This document shows positions 13,716 to 26,172 of a stretch of 64,000 nucleotides of DNA, piece by piece. The translations under genes and the position numbers were made by a program. This DNA is from Atrichornis clamosus (Eukaryota; Chordata; Aves; Passeriformes; Menuridae): positions 62,001 through 126,000 of the forward strand of contig WBMZ01002717.1 of assembly GCA_013400975.1 (NCBI GenBank), written 5' to 3'. Under the pieces are notes generated by a model. That model was not told the origin of the DNA. It saw only the letters and a program-made list of their open reading frames with translations, and did not search any database. Positions within the stretch are counted from its first letter, which is position 1, and every line of letters starts with the position of its first letter.

Positions 13716-14689
13716 TATTTGGAGGCGAGCAGGGGGGGATGTAGCAACTGTGCTTTTGCTCCATAGTTATTATACCTAAGAAGTAGAACCCTAGGTCATG
13801 TTTAGAGCTCCTAAACAAACTGTAACAATCAAACTTCACCTCTTGTCAACTCTACAGGGTCTAAAAGATCTAACACAACAATAATCTCATTAGAAAGCCA
13901 AGAAAACAAGCCTTAAGCAGCTGTTCATTATCGCACAGAAAACATTAACATTCCAGACTTCCTTCCAGACACAATGAACAAAAATAAAAAATAGACAAAC
14001 AAAAAAAATTTTCAAACACCCTTCTGCAACACACTAGCCAAACAATACAAATATTCATATTAGTCATATTCGTATCATTTTGCATATCAGTTTTTTGAGT
14101 CTCACATTTCTTCCTGTCACATAAGAAACATTCTTTATTTCCATTTAAAATTCTCATCATTTAAACCAAAAGCTTGAATGTGCTTTTCCTTTCCAACTGC
14201 TCCTGCATGCTTTTCTCAAAGAAGAGTAGAAGCCACTGCCTGGCCTTTTATCTCAGGCAAATAGAAACAGTATTAAAATGCAACAGAAGTCCTGAATTAA
14301 TCAGAATAATTCTATTCTGGTGACCCTTTTTAACTTTGCACAGTCTGTTCCTGAGTCCTGGAAAGTCTGTGATATGTTCATCTTCCATCCAGCATCTCTT
14401 AAAACCTGCTGGAGCAGAAGTTAGTCTTCATTTTTTCAAGACAAAGCCAGACAAAAGACTACAGCCAAACACTGACAAGAAAAATTGGGAAGAACAAATA
14501 GTAGGAGCCCAGGGAAGCCAGTACATACAGAGACTGGAAAGAAGCAGGACTGAATTTTTTGTTAAAATGATTGTGAAAATTGAAAATGTTCTATGTTGAC
14601 AGATAAAAACAAGGACAATGTTTTGGGAAGAGGACATAACGCAAAAATAAAGAGAGGCACAGCTACTTCTTCAGTATTCCCAAATCATG

Positions 14690-14900
14690 AATCCCATAAA
14701 AAAGTCTACAAGTCTACTGGCGAGATTGTGCCTCCCAGCTGCTCCAGACACAGGGCTCCCCACAGCACAGAGTGCCCACAGTTACTGCTCCAGATCGTTG
14801 TCCCTCATCACATCCCATCTCCGGGCAGCCCTTCTCTCCTGCTCTTGGTGCCCCTCGTGTCAGGCACAGGCCTCCGAAACCAGAGGCTGTGGAACTGAGG
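14690..14900. other. GC-richer patch, no gene seen
   Basis: A local rise in GC within AT-rich DNA, with words such as CTCCCAGCTGCTCC and few CpG pairs. Frames on both strands stay open here because stop codons are rarer in GC-rich sequence. Overlapping open frames of 101 and 136 codons (plus) and 69 codons (minus) all cover it, which argues against coding. No repeat family is recognised. Confidence 0.6.
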
Positions 14901-17900
14901 ATGGATGGAAGGGGGGATTTGTCACCACTTTAAAGGAATACCATAACATGACAGCTCTTGGGAGTGGTTCACCCTCTTCCCAAAGGGAGCTAAACACAAG
15001 TCTATCTAGAGAACTGCTGAACCAAGTTATTGATCCAATTTGCTCCAGGATTTCAACTACAGAGAACACAGGATGTCCAGTTACAAAAGAGCATTGACCT
15101 AAAATATGTGCTAACCTTCAATATTATCTCCAAATATTATCTCTGTGGGAAGGGAATAATTTCAAGAAATTGCAAACAGCTTTTACAGACTGAAAGGTGG
15201 CAGTGTCACTTTCCTTCAGTTACTCACAGTACAGAGATTTTATCTAATTCTAGTGCATTTGCTTCCACCATTTGTAAGATTAAAGCACAATTATTTGGCT
15301 TCTTGCTGAGGAAGTATGTTGTTAGGCTAAGACCCGATGTTAGGGATCATGTCATATATGCAAATGATGGTGCATATTCATTATATGCAAATTAGAACAC
15401 AAAATCAGATTAATCCCAAAGCCTAAAATCTGCAGCTCTCCTGACCTACAGGCTTAAATTGTGCATGTACCACTGCTTGTTCATTAGTGTGACTTTGGTT
15501 TGCTTCATGATTAAATACAAATCAGCCACATTACGCGTAATTTTTCTATATAACTAGCTGCTATGTTAAAACTGAAATATTTACTGCAAAGATATACTCT
15601 TCCAAATCCCTTTCAAAGACCTCTGAAACATCTTTGATTTTACTGTTTATTCCAGCTACTTCAGGCAGGTGTTCAAGAGCACCAACTTTCTTTTTTAACC
15701 CCCTCATGAAATGGAATGAGTTGCCAATGCAACAAGTCCATTTATTTCATTTTTTATTCATTTTCTAAGAGTTACACAGTCAAAAGTACTTCACTGAGGT
15801 CTGCTGCGTGGGGACAGCAAGTGTACAATAATCTTTGGCAATCAATAATAAGTCAAAAACATCTTTCAAAACACTGTCTGAAAATCTTCACCACATTGGA
15901 TATGCCCATACAGCTACTGGATAACTGAGTTATGATAGTCTGCATTAATTAAGTGAATTCAAATTTATGAACTTCTATGCTTAAGTCCAGAAACTGCCTT
16001 CTAGTCTGACAGATCCTTGGAAAAAAGGCCACAGAGATAAAGTTACTCTCTTCAAAAGCAATCATCAGTTGCACTTTCCTCCAAATTATATCACAATATA
16101 ATCTTCATAATTTCATGACTGGGAGAAATTTATTTTTTTAAACTGGATTGAAAAAGTATTAATTTTGATATAGTAACTGAATCCTGCAGAGGACAAGTAG
16201 TCAAAGTAGTCTGGATTTACCATGCATACGTTTTGAGCAGTCACACAAGGCTTGATTGCGTATGATTGAATGATTCTCATTTAATCACGGATTTATTAGT
16301 CCTTTCATAGATGCTGATTTTTCTATGGTAAGGAGCTTCCCATGTTTTAAGGTGCCATATATGGCTGATATGTCTGCAAGTAAGGCAACTATGTTTACAG
16401 CCTCTTCAGATCTGTCTCAAATGGACAACCAGTCACGGAGCAATACCTCATATTCCTTAGATTAAGCACCTTTAAGGAAATTATGGTAGGAGGCATAAAA
16501 GACAACATTGTATTTAGGAATTTATAAATATAAGCTTAAGAAAAACCTGAAATGCATCACTGAAGCATTCTTTCCTTGTTGAGTTCTGCAATTCATTCTT
16601 TTTGCTGTATTTTAGATACTTAAACACCTGCTGTAGCCAGATCTCGGTCACTGGGTCACAGGGTGGTCATAGTTTTCTCTAACATCATTGGAAAAACTGT
16701 AAGAGCAAACTAGATACTTATTCATTCACTACCTTTGATAATTTAGGAATGAGTTTGATTAAAAATATTGATACTTCAGTTTTCACACTTATAAGTGCCT
16801 ATTAGCATCTTCTGACAACACATTCACAGTTACAGACAGATACTCTGAAATCTGTGAGGTAATTACTGAAAATTAGAAATTGGGAGAAAGTTACCAACAC
16901 TGACTAAATATAAAGTTATCTTACTTCCCATTCCTAAGTTAGCCCAGAGTAAAGACAGTCTGAAGACAAAATATGTTAACGTCAATATTCCCCTAGAAAA
17001 TAAAATTCAATTTGGGTTTTCTGGCTGAATATCTTAGATTTCCAGAATGACAGATGTTACAGGAATCTGAAAGGAGGAGTGGTGGCAACACGCAATACAG
17101 ACACACACACAAAAAAAGGCATAATTATAATTAAGCCAAAGGGCCCATCCTTTCCCATACCTCAGAATAATCAGTAGCCAACATGTTACCTTCAAGCACT
17201 TCAATAATCTTTTTGGTTTGGATGTTTCTCTAGAGGGACTTGGTAAAATTCAATAGGAGAGGATCTGGGCTAAATCCTTCCTGATATGAATTTATAGGAA
17301 CAACAAAAGAGATGGATTTTACCTGAAGGGATGCAAAGTGCATTAGGGAGCACTAGATCCAGATGTTCACATCATAACCCTCTTGCCATAGGCTGAGTGG
17401 CAGTTAGATGAGAGACAATTACAGACGCCCAGTCTGTAAAGACTGGAGAGTCCAAGCCTGCTATTGGACACCACCAGAGTTTCGGAACTTGAGTTTGCAA
17501 GATATTTAGATTGTATCCTTCTCAAACCTATTTTTCCTTTTCAAAGAAATATCACATCACATTGTCAACCTCTCCTCCCACCCTAGATTTTTGCCCACTT
17601 AAAAGGGCAGAGCTCTTGACCCCAGCTCCAGTAGAACTCCTCCTCTCACTGCAATGACTCCCTGATCTCTAAATATGCCAATACAGACAGATAAACATGT
17701 CAAAACAACCAGAAAACAACCATAAAAAAAAGCATGGACAGAAGCCCGCTAACTGGATGTACACCACAATAATTATCCAGATTTGTCTAGGAACAATACA
17801 GGATTGACTTCCTGTAACCTATGCTTCCAGTGGGGGCTTATTAAACGTGTTTAGTGAATATTTGAAACTGATGCAAGTTGCTGCAGCCCAAACAAAAGAA

Positions 17901-20784
17901 CAGATGGCTGTGAAAGCTGCTGTTCATCCACTAGAGATCTCATATGTATGCAAATTTGTGTTGCAGTATATCAGTCTGTTACCTCTTCCCCTCCACCTTC
18001 TTTAATGTACAATTAAAATATCAAAAAGTCCTGCTTTTTTTCCTCTTGCCAGCAGCAGGAATGAACATTAAACATGTGACTCTTCCAGTCACCTCACTCC
18101 TCACATTCCCTCCAAAAGTGAAATCTAGGAGACCATAAACTAAAATCCAAATATGCTGCATGAGTTTATCCTTTGTTGCACCCCAACATGTTTTTTTTAA
18201 TTGGGATTCTAATGCAAAAATAAGAGAAAACAATAAAAAAATGAATCTGAAATAACACCAGAAAGATTTTTCTGGCCAGATTTATTAAACTAGAATAGCA
18301 AATTTTAGCTCTTGCATTAACATATAGGCATATTGGGGATTTTTTTACTCTTTAAACACCTGAGACTTCACTAACATTAACTATTAAAGTGCAAATCATA
18401 TAAATTCACATTTAGTTCAGTACCGTGTTTTTAGAAGAAAGGAGCATATTTCTAGAGTATCATTATGCAGTGCTTCTGACACCACCTTATTCTTGTGTTC
18501 CACATAAAGATGGCATCATATCATTTATTGACATTGTTTTAAGCTCCCACACAAACATAAGCACAACTTGAAACACAAGCAAATATTGACCTCATCTGCA
18601 GCCCAATAGCTGTTCTAGTGATTACTCAGGCATTCTGGCACTGTTTCTAACCACCAATAAAGGCAACAGAAACTTTTACAAGCATGACATAAGTAAACTA
18701 TTCGTCACATTGTCAACACTAAATATGTTATCACACTTCAGAAATGTTGAAGGGTTCAAAAATATTTTATGCAGGGCCTTAACTTGTTTGGGTTTACCAA
18801 ATAATAAAGGAAAATATTGTTTTTCTTTCTGTGAGAGAAGAGAGAGAAGGGAGAAGACAGAGGAGGCATTACTGTTGTTCTTGGCTCTGGGTCAGATGGG
18901 TCTGGTTTATTCCGCTGAGTGAAAAGCAGAGTGGAAAACTACTTAAAGCTGAACAAAATAACATTAACATAGATTTTGGCTATTTTTTATCTGGTCCTGT
19001 GGTGAAAGTCAAAAAGGCACACATTCACACGGCAATATTATTTTGGTTTCAGTGAGAATATGAAGAGAAAGAATTGTTTGCGTGAAACTGTGCAACCATT
19101 TCCTTTTGAAATAAGCCAAATTGAAGTAGCAACTAAAAGGTTAAATTCCTCATTAAAATAAGAAAAGAATGCTAAAGATCAGTACAGCCAAAAGCAGATG
19201 CTTAAAACTAGACTGCTGAATCCATACTCAGCCACATCAATTAGATGCAGTGGATTTAGGTGATTAGCCATATGAAGAAACATTTGTAATTCTCATCTCA
19301 GAGTCCATGAACAAAAGAAACAACGATATAGCAAATAATATTTACACATATTTGTCTGTGATGATTTGGAATGAAGTATTTATGTTTAGTGTCATATATT
19401 CTTTTATACAAATGTGAGAATTTGTATTAAAAATATCCTTGAAGTCTCTGCCCTCTGTTAGTTATATATACAAGTCATCACCTTTTCAAACGGATTCAAT
19501 GAAGTTCTTAAAACAGTTAGGGAAAATATGTTAATCTAATAAAGATATTTCACAATTTTATACACCACTTAGTGATTTCAGTTCCTGCTCACACAAGCAT
19601 GAGTGCAGGATGCATATAAAGAGAGTGGGGAAAAACAAAAAAATAAAGAGAGCAAGTAGGCAAATTTTGAGGTGATTCCTAGAACTGTCATGAGAAACAC
19701 TACATTGTAACACAAACAAAGTTCAATTACATTGCAAGATCAAGACTGGACAATCCTGTATCAAAACCTCAAAATTCATTGAACATAGATATGGCTGGAG
19801 TGATTAAAGTGCGATAAGACTCACACAGGTTTCAAAATTAAAGTATTTAAAACCCAGCTTTCACACCACTGCGTTGCCCACAGAGAGCAGGCACACAGCT
19901 CCAGCCAGGAGCCAACTGCCTGTGAGACAACAGAGATGGGAAAGGAGGAAAGAAACAAAAATTCAGTTGCGATGAGCAGTCTTGAGGTTTGCTGAGAGAA
20001 GATTTGCCAGTGCAAGCATGATACCACATAACAGGGCAAACTGTGAGGCTTTTAAGGACCAATCCATTGCTGGTTACCATAACTATAAACCAGCACTACT
20101 CTTGCATATCCCTTGACCGGAAGAATTTTTTCACCTCTCTGCAAATCAGAAGTCCTTTTTCTGCAGGTCTAAACTAAAAGGTGCCAGCTCTTTAGCTCTA
20201 CTGCTATAAAGCCATTAGTACTTAAATACTCTGCAAGAACTAAATTACAATTCTCTGATCTGGCAGGATTACAATGTCAGTGTATATAAAGCAAAGATAG
20301 AGATGAGAAAGAATAAGGCTTCAACAACAGGAGACTCAGGAGATTATTGTGAAGACTGAAAAACCTTTCAAAATGCATCCAATGAAAATGAAGTATGACA
20401 TTCATAATAAGATGTGGATAAAAGTGACTTTATTTAAAGCTTTACAAAAACAGGAAAAGAATTAGTGTTTTTCTACAAAGAAGTGTTTACTCATCACCAT
20501 CATTGATAAAGAAAAAAAAATCATATGCAATGAAATTTACACTAAATCCTTCACTTAAGAAAGAAAAATTCCAGGGCACAAAAATTATTACTAAAAAAAT
20601 TAATTATAAATACTGGGCACTATTTATGTAAAAAACCATGAAGATCAAAAAATTGTTCTTTGTTACTCGCTTTGGAAGTCCCAGCTTTGTTTGCTTTAAC
20701 ATTGCCTCTTTCAGTCTGCACTTGAAAATAGGATGCATCAAAAGTAAAACCAAGTGATATTAAGGTAGTTATTACAACTACCAG
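14901..20784. other. Unique noncoding DNA, no gene seen
   Basis: AT-rich sequence, with C over G on the plus strand in most lines sampled. A short (AC)n plus A-run lies around 17,099-17,117. Octamer motifs occur at 15,358-15,365, 15,385-15,392 and 17,948-17,955. No exon, RNA gene or interspersed repeat can be supported. Confidence 0.65.
15358..15392 (+). promoter_or_regulatory. Pair of POU octamers
   Basis: Two perfect ATGCAAAT octamers lie 27 bases apart in the same orientation (15,358-15,365 and 15,385-15,392), with a related GTGCATATT word between them. Octamers are bound by POU-domain factors (OCT and BRN classes). The clustering is suggestive of an enhancer, but the motif is AT-rich and expected a few times in this window by chance. 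Confidence 0.2.
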
Positions 20785-20965
20785 TGTCTGTAGGTTCCCT
20801 GCCAGGAGTTACAGCCCTGTCCCGCCACACGCGTGGCCAGTCAGCGCCGGGCATGGTCACACACTGCCAGCAAGGGACCAGAGTGAGGGGTGCTCTGCCT
20901 GCAGACACAGGGTGTGCTGCCAGCTGTGTTCTGGCTGAGCCCCAGCTCATGGGACAGAGGGACAG
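20785..20965. other. GC-rich patch with a CpG pocket
   Basis: A patch clearly richer in GC than its surroundings. Five CpG pairs fall within 27 bases (20,823-20,849, around CACGCGTGG and GCGCCGGG), in DNA where CpG is otherwise rare. The patch is too short for a CpG island. Overlapping open frames of 126 and 128 codons on opposite strands both span it, so neither is persuasive. It might be part of an unrecognised insertion or a small unmethylated element. Confidence 0.6.
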
Positions 20966-21428
20966 GCAGCTGGAGAGGACCATGTCTAACCTCTCATCCC
21001 TAAGCCTGCTGTCCTTTATTGATTCTAGTCCTTTAATTTTTTTTTTCCTCCCAACAAACACCAAAATTACAAAACCCAAACTTGAATCCAGCCTTGGTGA
21101 AATCAGGTGTGAGGTCAAGGACATCAGAATCTTTCCATTACACCAAGACCAGAGTTATGTATAAAAGGTTATTAATCATATGGCAAAGGAAGAGAGGAAT
21201 TACAGAGAAAATTCCCCAGTAACTCATCCATATTTCACCTTGTTTTTAAAGTGCAATTATGTGACAAAGACATTATTTCTGACAAAATCATTTATATGAA
21301 GGTCATAGATAAAGTAAACATAGACTTAAGAATTTGAAAGAAATACTTAGATTTCTAAATTGCCCTCCAGAATTAAATGGGAGTTTTTTTGCACACTAGA
21401 GTGACTTCAAATTTCACATTAGAGACAC

Positions 21429-21462
21429 GAAAGGGAAAGAAGAAAAAAAAAAAAAAAGAAGA
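21429..21462 (+). repeat. 34-base polypurine run with A15
   Basis: Every base from 21,429 to 21,462 is A or G, including an uninterrupted run of 15 A at 21,443-21,457. This is simple sequence. Mirror-like polypurine tracts can form unusual DNA structures, but no function is implied. Length is likely to vary between individuals. Confidence 0.85.
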
Positions 21463-24400
21463 CCCAGTGCTCTCTCACCTCCATCATGAAACATAAAATC
21501 TAAATAGAGATTTGTGGCTTTGCATCTGCAGACAAGCATATAGTGCACTCAATCAGAGCTCATCCAGAAAGTCACAAAGCACGGCTACCATTAAAAGCTT
21601 CTAAGGAACAGCTCCTTTTAATGGCTTCCAACTGCTCTACCAGAGTGTAATTAGTCTCAGTGCAGTATAATCAAACACACTGATGACTTGGTGATCCAGT
21701 CACATTGACAGAGCTCAGGTAATGAGGATAAATACCTCTGTAATCTTGTTAAGCAATATGGTTTTTAACTTCAATCCCACCCATATTGTAGGGATTTAGA
21801 GAGATTGGAATAAACTTCCTGAAGCCAGCACTTGGAAAAAAATGTAGACATAAGTTTTTGTTCACAACTTTCATAACGAAACTGCTATTTGCTCTCTTTT
21901 TGTCTCATTTTCATTGACTTCACCGGTGTGCTTTCCAGGAAGACATATCACCACAAAAGAAACCCTCAATTAAACTGGCTACCTATGTACCTGTGGCCTT
22001 TGTGTAGGTGACAAATCCCATTGATTTCCTTAAAAACTCCTACAGCTACTTCCAAGTAAGAGTGCTTTTCATCAACCCTCATCAGGATAGTATATCCAAG
22101 CCTCTAAACAAAACACAGAAGTCTCAAAAGGCTGTTGCTGTACGTAGGCACACACCAGAGCATTGCCCAGAGCAACACGTGCCAGGGCTATTACTCAGGA
22201 GAAGAATGGAGACTTGGCCTCATAACATGGACATATCCCTCCTCCCAAACAGCATTTTTGAAATAGTGAAACTCAAACGGCAATCAACTCCAATGGAGAG
22301 TCAAACTTCTAAACTTCACTAGTCAAAAGAGGTCAACTTTGTTATTTCAAGTTAAGCATTCTATGGAGCTATTCATTGAAAAGAACTGAAAAAATTGAAT
22401 TACTGGGGAGGACGTGCACCAAGAGCACCTACAGGTGTAGTTCTGTGAGCACTTCTTCCAGTGGCAGTGCCAATCTGAGTAGTGCCTTTCTACCTTATTA
22501 TCCCCTCAGTTGTGCCGCTGCTGATAGAGTTTAACCTGCACGTGTTCACCGTGCTACCACATTAACAAGGCATCATCCTGGGCCATGATGATTCCCCAGT
22601 GCCATCAGCACAGAGAAGGGGGATGCTTCTAAGTGCACGGTGGCACTGATGTAAATTGTTGTGACTGTATGGCATAACAACGAGAAATTCAAGGTACAAT
22701 TCCACGGTAATGTTTAAGGCAGTTCCACTCAGACCAGAATATGGTGGTGAAGAAAGTAAAGAAAATTCTGCAAGCTCTGTAAAGCTAGATTTGGTTCTTG
22801 TGGTTTGATTTTGGGGTTTTTTTGTTTATTTGGATGTTGGTAGATGGGGGGAACAGAATATTTAGCATTAAACCATCTGAAAACACATGAAAAAGCACCA
22901 AGCTTTGGGATGCCTACCTTCAGAAGTTCTGAGAAAATGGCAGCATATCTCAAATGTATAAAACTTCTTTTCAGCAGCAATGGTAACTTAGGTCTTTCCT
23001 TTTCCACTTCCCTGCTAGGCTTCAGTTCCTGTCCACTCACGCACTTGCTGCCACATTCCAGTTGTGTCAAAGTAACAATTTGTGGGGCTGCTGATGAAGA
23101 TGAATTAATTGCTTTGTCTTTTGAAACAGGCAGGAGAGATTCTCTGAATTGCATGAATCTGGTTACAATGTGCTACATCAGTGAAAACAAGTGGTGGGAA
23201 GCAGGAAGAACAAGCACAGGAACTGCTCAAGAGAAAAAGAACTGCCAAGAAAAGGTTCCTCAGTATCACTGCCTCCAAGACCATGATTTAAACTAATTAA
23301 GTTAATTAGGTGGAAAATTTGAGAGAAAGAGTACTTGGCATTTGAGAAAGAAAAAAAAAACGTGGAGCAGAGAAGGCTGTTAGGAGGAACATGGATAACA
23401 GATCATGGGCATCTGCAGAACAGAGAATAACACTGTAAACAGTGAGATCTGAAAATTTTTCAGGGACCTGACTGACAGGCAAATATGTTCACACAAATTT
23501 AATTAGAAATTAAATATGCAGAAATCCATCTCTTCTAACTCCTGACTTTAAGTCATTTCAAATCTGCTGAGCTCCAGAGCTCACAGTCCAGACCTGAGTT
23601 TTAAATTCATACATCATCCTCTGCACCAGTCACATGAACTTCGAGCATCAAAATCAATCTACTATACGGATGTAAAATTTGAACTGTTGTAAAGATTATG
23701 ATCTTAGTGAAGTATAAAGAGGGGTTTTGAATAATTTCGTCAACGCACAAATTTTCAGAGTCACGATATCCTAAGTAGCATAAAGACTTTGATAGGATTG
23801 ATTTTTAAAATCTCATTTTTTTAAAACAAAAGTAATACACGTTTTCAGGACAAATAAGTTATTCAGAAAGTTACAATCATCTCAGAAAAGGACTTTGAAA
23901 AGACATGACTTTGTTATTCTACTGTAGTTGCAGTGACAATTCAAACACCTCCACATCCATACGCAAGTGCAATGCTATAGTTACAAATCTAGAATCAAAA
24001 CACATGAAATTAGTCAGAAAATTCCTCAAAGACAACATGCACAGCACAAAGAAGCAGGTTTAATGCCTTGAAAGCAAAGGCGAGCAGCACCAAACACTAT
24101 CTACCCAATGATGACCCATTCTCCTAAGTTTCATTGCTTGTCACTAGATAAGGAAACTTATTTCAGTAAGCACTCTCTCCTCCCTCTCCACAGGTGGAGT
24201 AGTTTTATATTTTAAATTAGATGGATTAAAAAAAGTCGGATCATTGTAAGACCCCACAGAGAAAGGCAAATTGACAAGGTATAGACATTAGCAAGTCCAG
24301 TAACAAAGTTTAGGAAAACAGAAAGATGCCTCACCCTGAAGCAGGAAAAAGGATCTAGAATGTTTGGGCCTGAGCCCAGCTTTGGTTATAAATAGGTCCA

Positions 24401-25900
24401 AATCCATTATCTTAGGAAAGTTGCCAGATTAAAACTTCAAAATCTGTAGACACCTAGGCACTGCAAGATTGTGCATTTCTCCCACCAACCCCAGCAGTAA
24501 GTTATGAACACATGCACTGGGGTAGTTGCAATGCAGAAGTAATTCATTAAATATTGAGACGTGTGCCATTCCTCAAGGATCACTTACAAGTATCCTAAGA
24601 AAGCAAAACGGGATTGATATAAAAGCAACTAAAATTAACAGGAGCCCATTCAGGAGACTGTCACAACTTAAAACTTTTCTTACAGTATTATGAATATTGC
24701 AGGAAAGGGTCTATTGTCACTACTATTTAACAGTGTTTATAGATTATCTTTGGCCTGAGTTGATCACATAGAATCTGGATCCTGGCAAAACAAAACAATT
24801 CTTGAGTTCCTCTATTTATTTCCTTTCAGCCATAGTTCTAAGTCATGGCAAACAGAGACATGAAATAGATGACCAAGTAAAATATGTCTCCAAATATCAC
24901 TCCATTCAGTTTCTCTTTTCTCTACACAAGCAGTACTCACTGGTACAGTCACAAACTGCCCGTGTTTAGTGACAGAAGATGAAAATTCCTCCTCTGCTAG
25001 GTTTCCAAAGCAGTAAGACATGCTCTGTTTTAAGGGTCATTCTAGCTTGAGCTGTATAAAGCTGGGATTCACACTCAACTGAAGCTCATTAAAAACACTT
25101 TTGATTGCTTTTATAATGTATGGTGACAAGCCTAACTCCATTAACCTACTGAGGCTTAAAATTATTATTGTGCTCACTGTCCTCATCACTAAAGGATAAT
25201 AAAGATGTCACAGCATATTATTTAAAGAAAGTTACCATTAAATAGAAAAAGAAAGAGGTAATCGATCTGCTATAAGGTTTCGAATGCACTCTACCCTTAC
25301 GAAAACTTTCAAGGGATGCTTGTATTTTAAAATAGAAAACTTCCTAGTTTCATGCTGCACATTTGAAAAGATTAAATAAGTGCAGCCTTAAGCTTTTCTA
25401 CGTCTGAGGCAGAGACTGAACATACGGGAAGCAGAACAGAGAAGTTTCTTGAAGAAAAAAGACCCCGTGATTGTGTAAGAAGTAAAAGGGAACCAATTTG
25501 CAAGTAGTGGGGAGAAAAACCACAGCATCAGTGAACTCTGCTCTACCACAAAGGCAAGTCAGGGTTCTGAGGCCCTTAGATCCTCACACCTTTCTTGCAG
25601 GTCAGCATTAATTCCTGTTATACAGCAGCACAACTGCTTCATTTTCCTGTTTCCCTCTTTTATACTAACACTGAAATCCTTTTTACATTATTTTCTAATT
25701 TCAGCATTGTGCCCTGCTGTCCAGTTTCTATTCTTCACTCACTTACATGAAGGAAAACTAAAACAGCTTCAATACAGCCTTTTCCTTTTTCCCTACTACA
25801 TATGACCTTAAGAGGCATCTGAAGATCCAAAAAAACATGCAGCACACAAATCAGACTACAAACAATATATGCACCAGAAAGTACTTGATTTCTACAGTGC

Positions 25901-25955
25901 TGTTTAGTTGTTTGCTTTTTGTTCGGTTTTTGCTTTGTTTTGTTTAGTTTTTCTT
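25901..25955. repeat. G/T-rich low-complexity stretch
   Basis: The plus strand here is almost entirely T and G, with TTTG and TTTTG words. About 150 bases downstream lies an A/C-rich stretch of complementary character (26,101-26,172), so the two could pair imperfectly if transcribed. This is most simply low-complexity DNA. Confidence 0.75.
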
Positions 25956-26100
25956 CTGCAGAGTGTGTACCATACAAACAAAGGCTTGAGAGAAATTAGA
26001 GCCAGAAACCAATGACAATTTTCTTCCTAGGCCTGTCAGAGTTTTCACCTCCAAGACTGCCAATTATAAAAATAAAAGACAAAATGACCTGATTTTGCAT

Positions 26101-26172
26101 AAAAATAAATTTTAAAAAAACAGCGAAACCCCAAACAAACAAAATGAAACAAACAAAAGACAAAATCAAAAT
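26101..26172. repeat. A/C-rich low-complexity stretch
   Basis: Plus strand made mostly of A with scattered C, in CAAA and CAAAA words. It is the approximate complement in character of the G/T-rich stretch at 25,901-25,955. No retroelement body is seen adjacent. Confidence 0.75.

Larger units (their letters stand above)
8431..14689. other. Unique noncoding DNA with one exon-like segment
   Basis: AT-rich noncoding sequence, with C more frequent than G on the plus strand in the lines I counted. No repeat family is recognised. A 138-base minus-strand segment at 9,239-9,376 has splice-like borders and is listed separately. A palindromic octamer-like motif lies at 13,701-13,715. The rest shows nothing that I can support. 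Confidence 0.6.

Noticed and set aside
22729..23296. Open frames of 141 and 150 codons on opposite strands
   Set aside because: They overlap each other in antisense, show no family features and have ordinary AT-rich composition.
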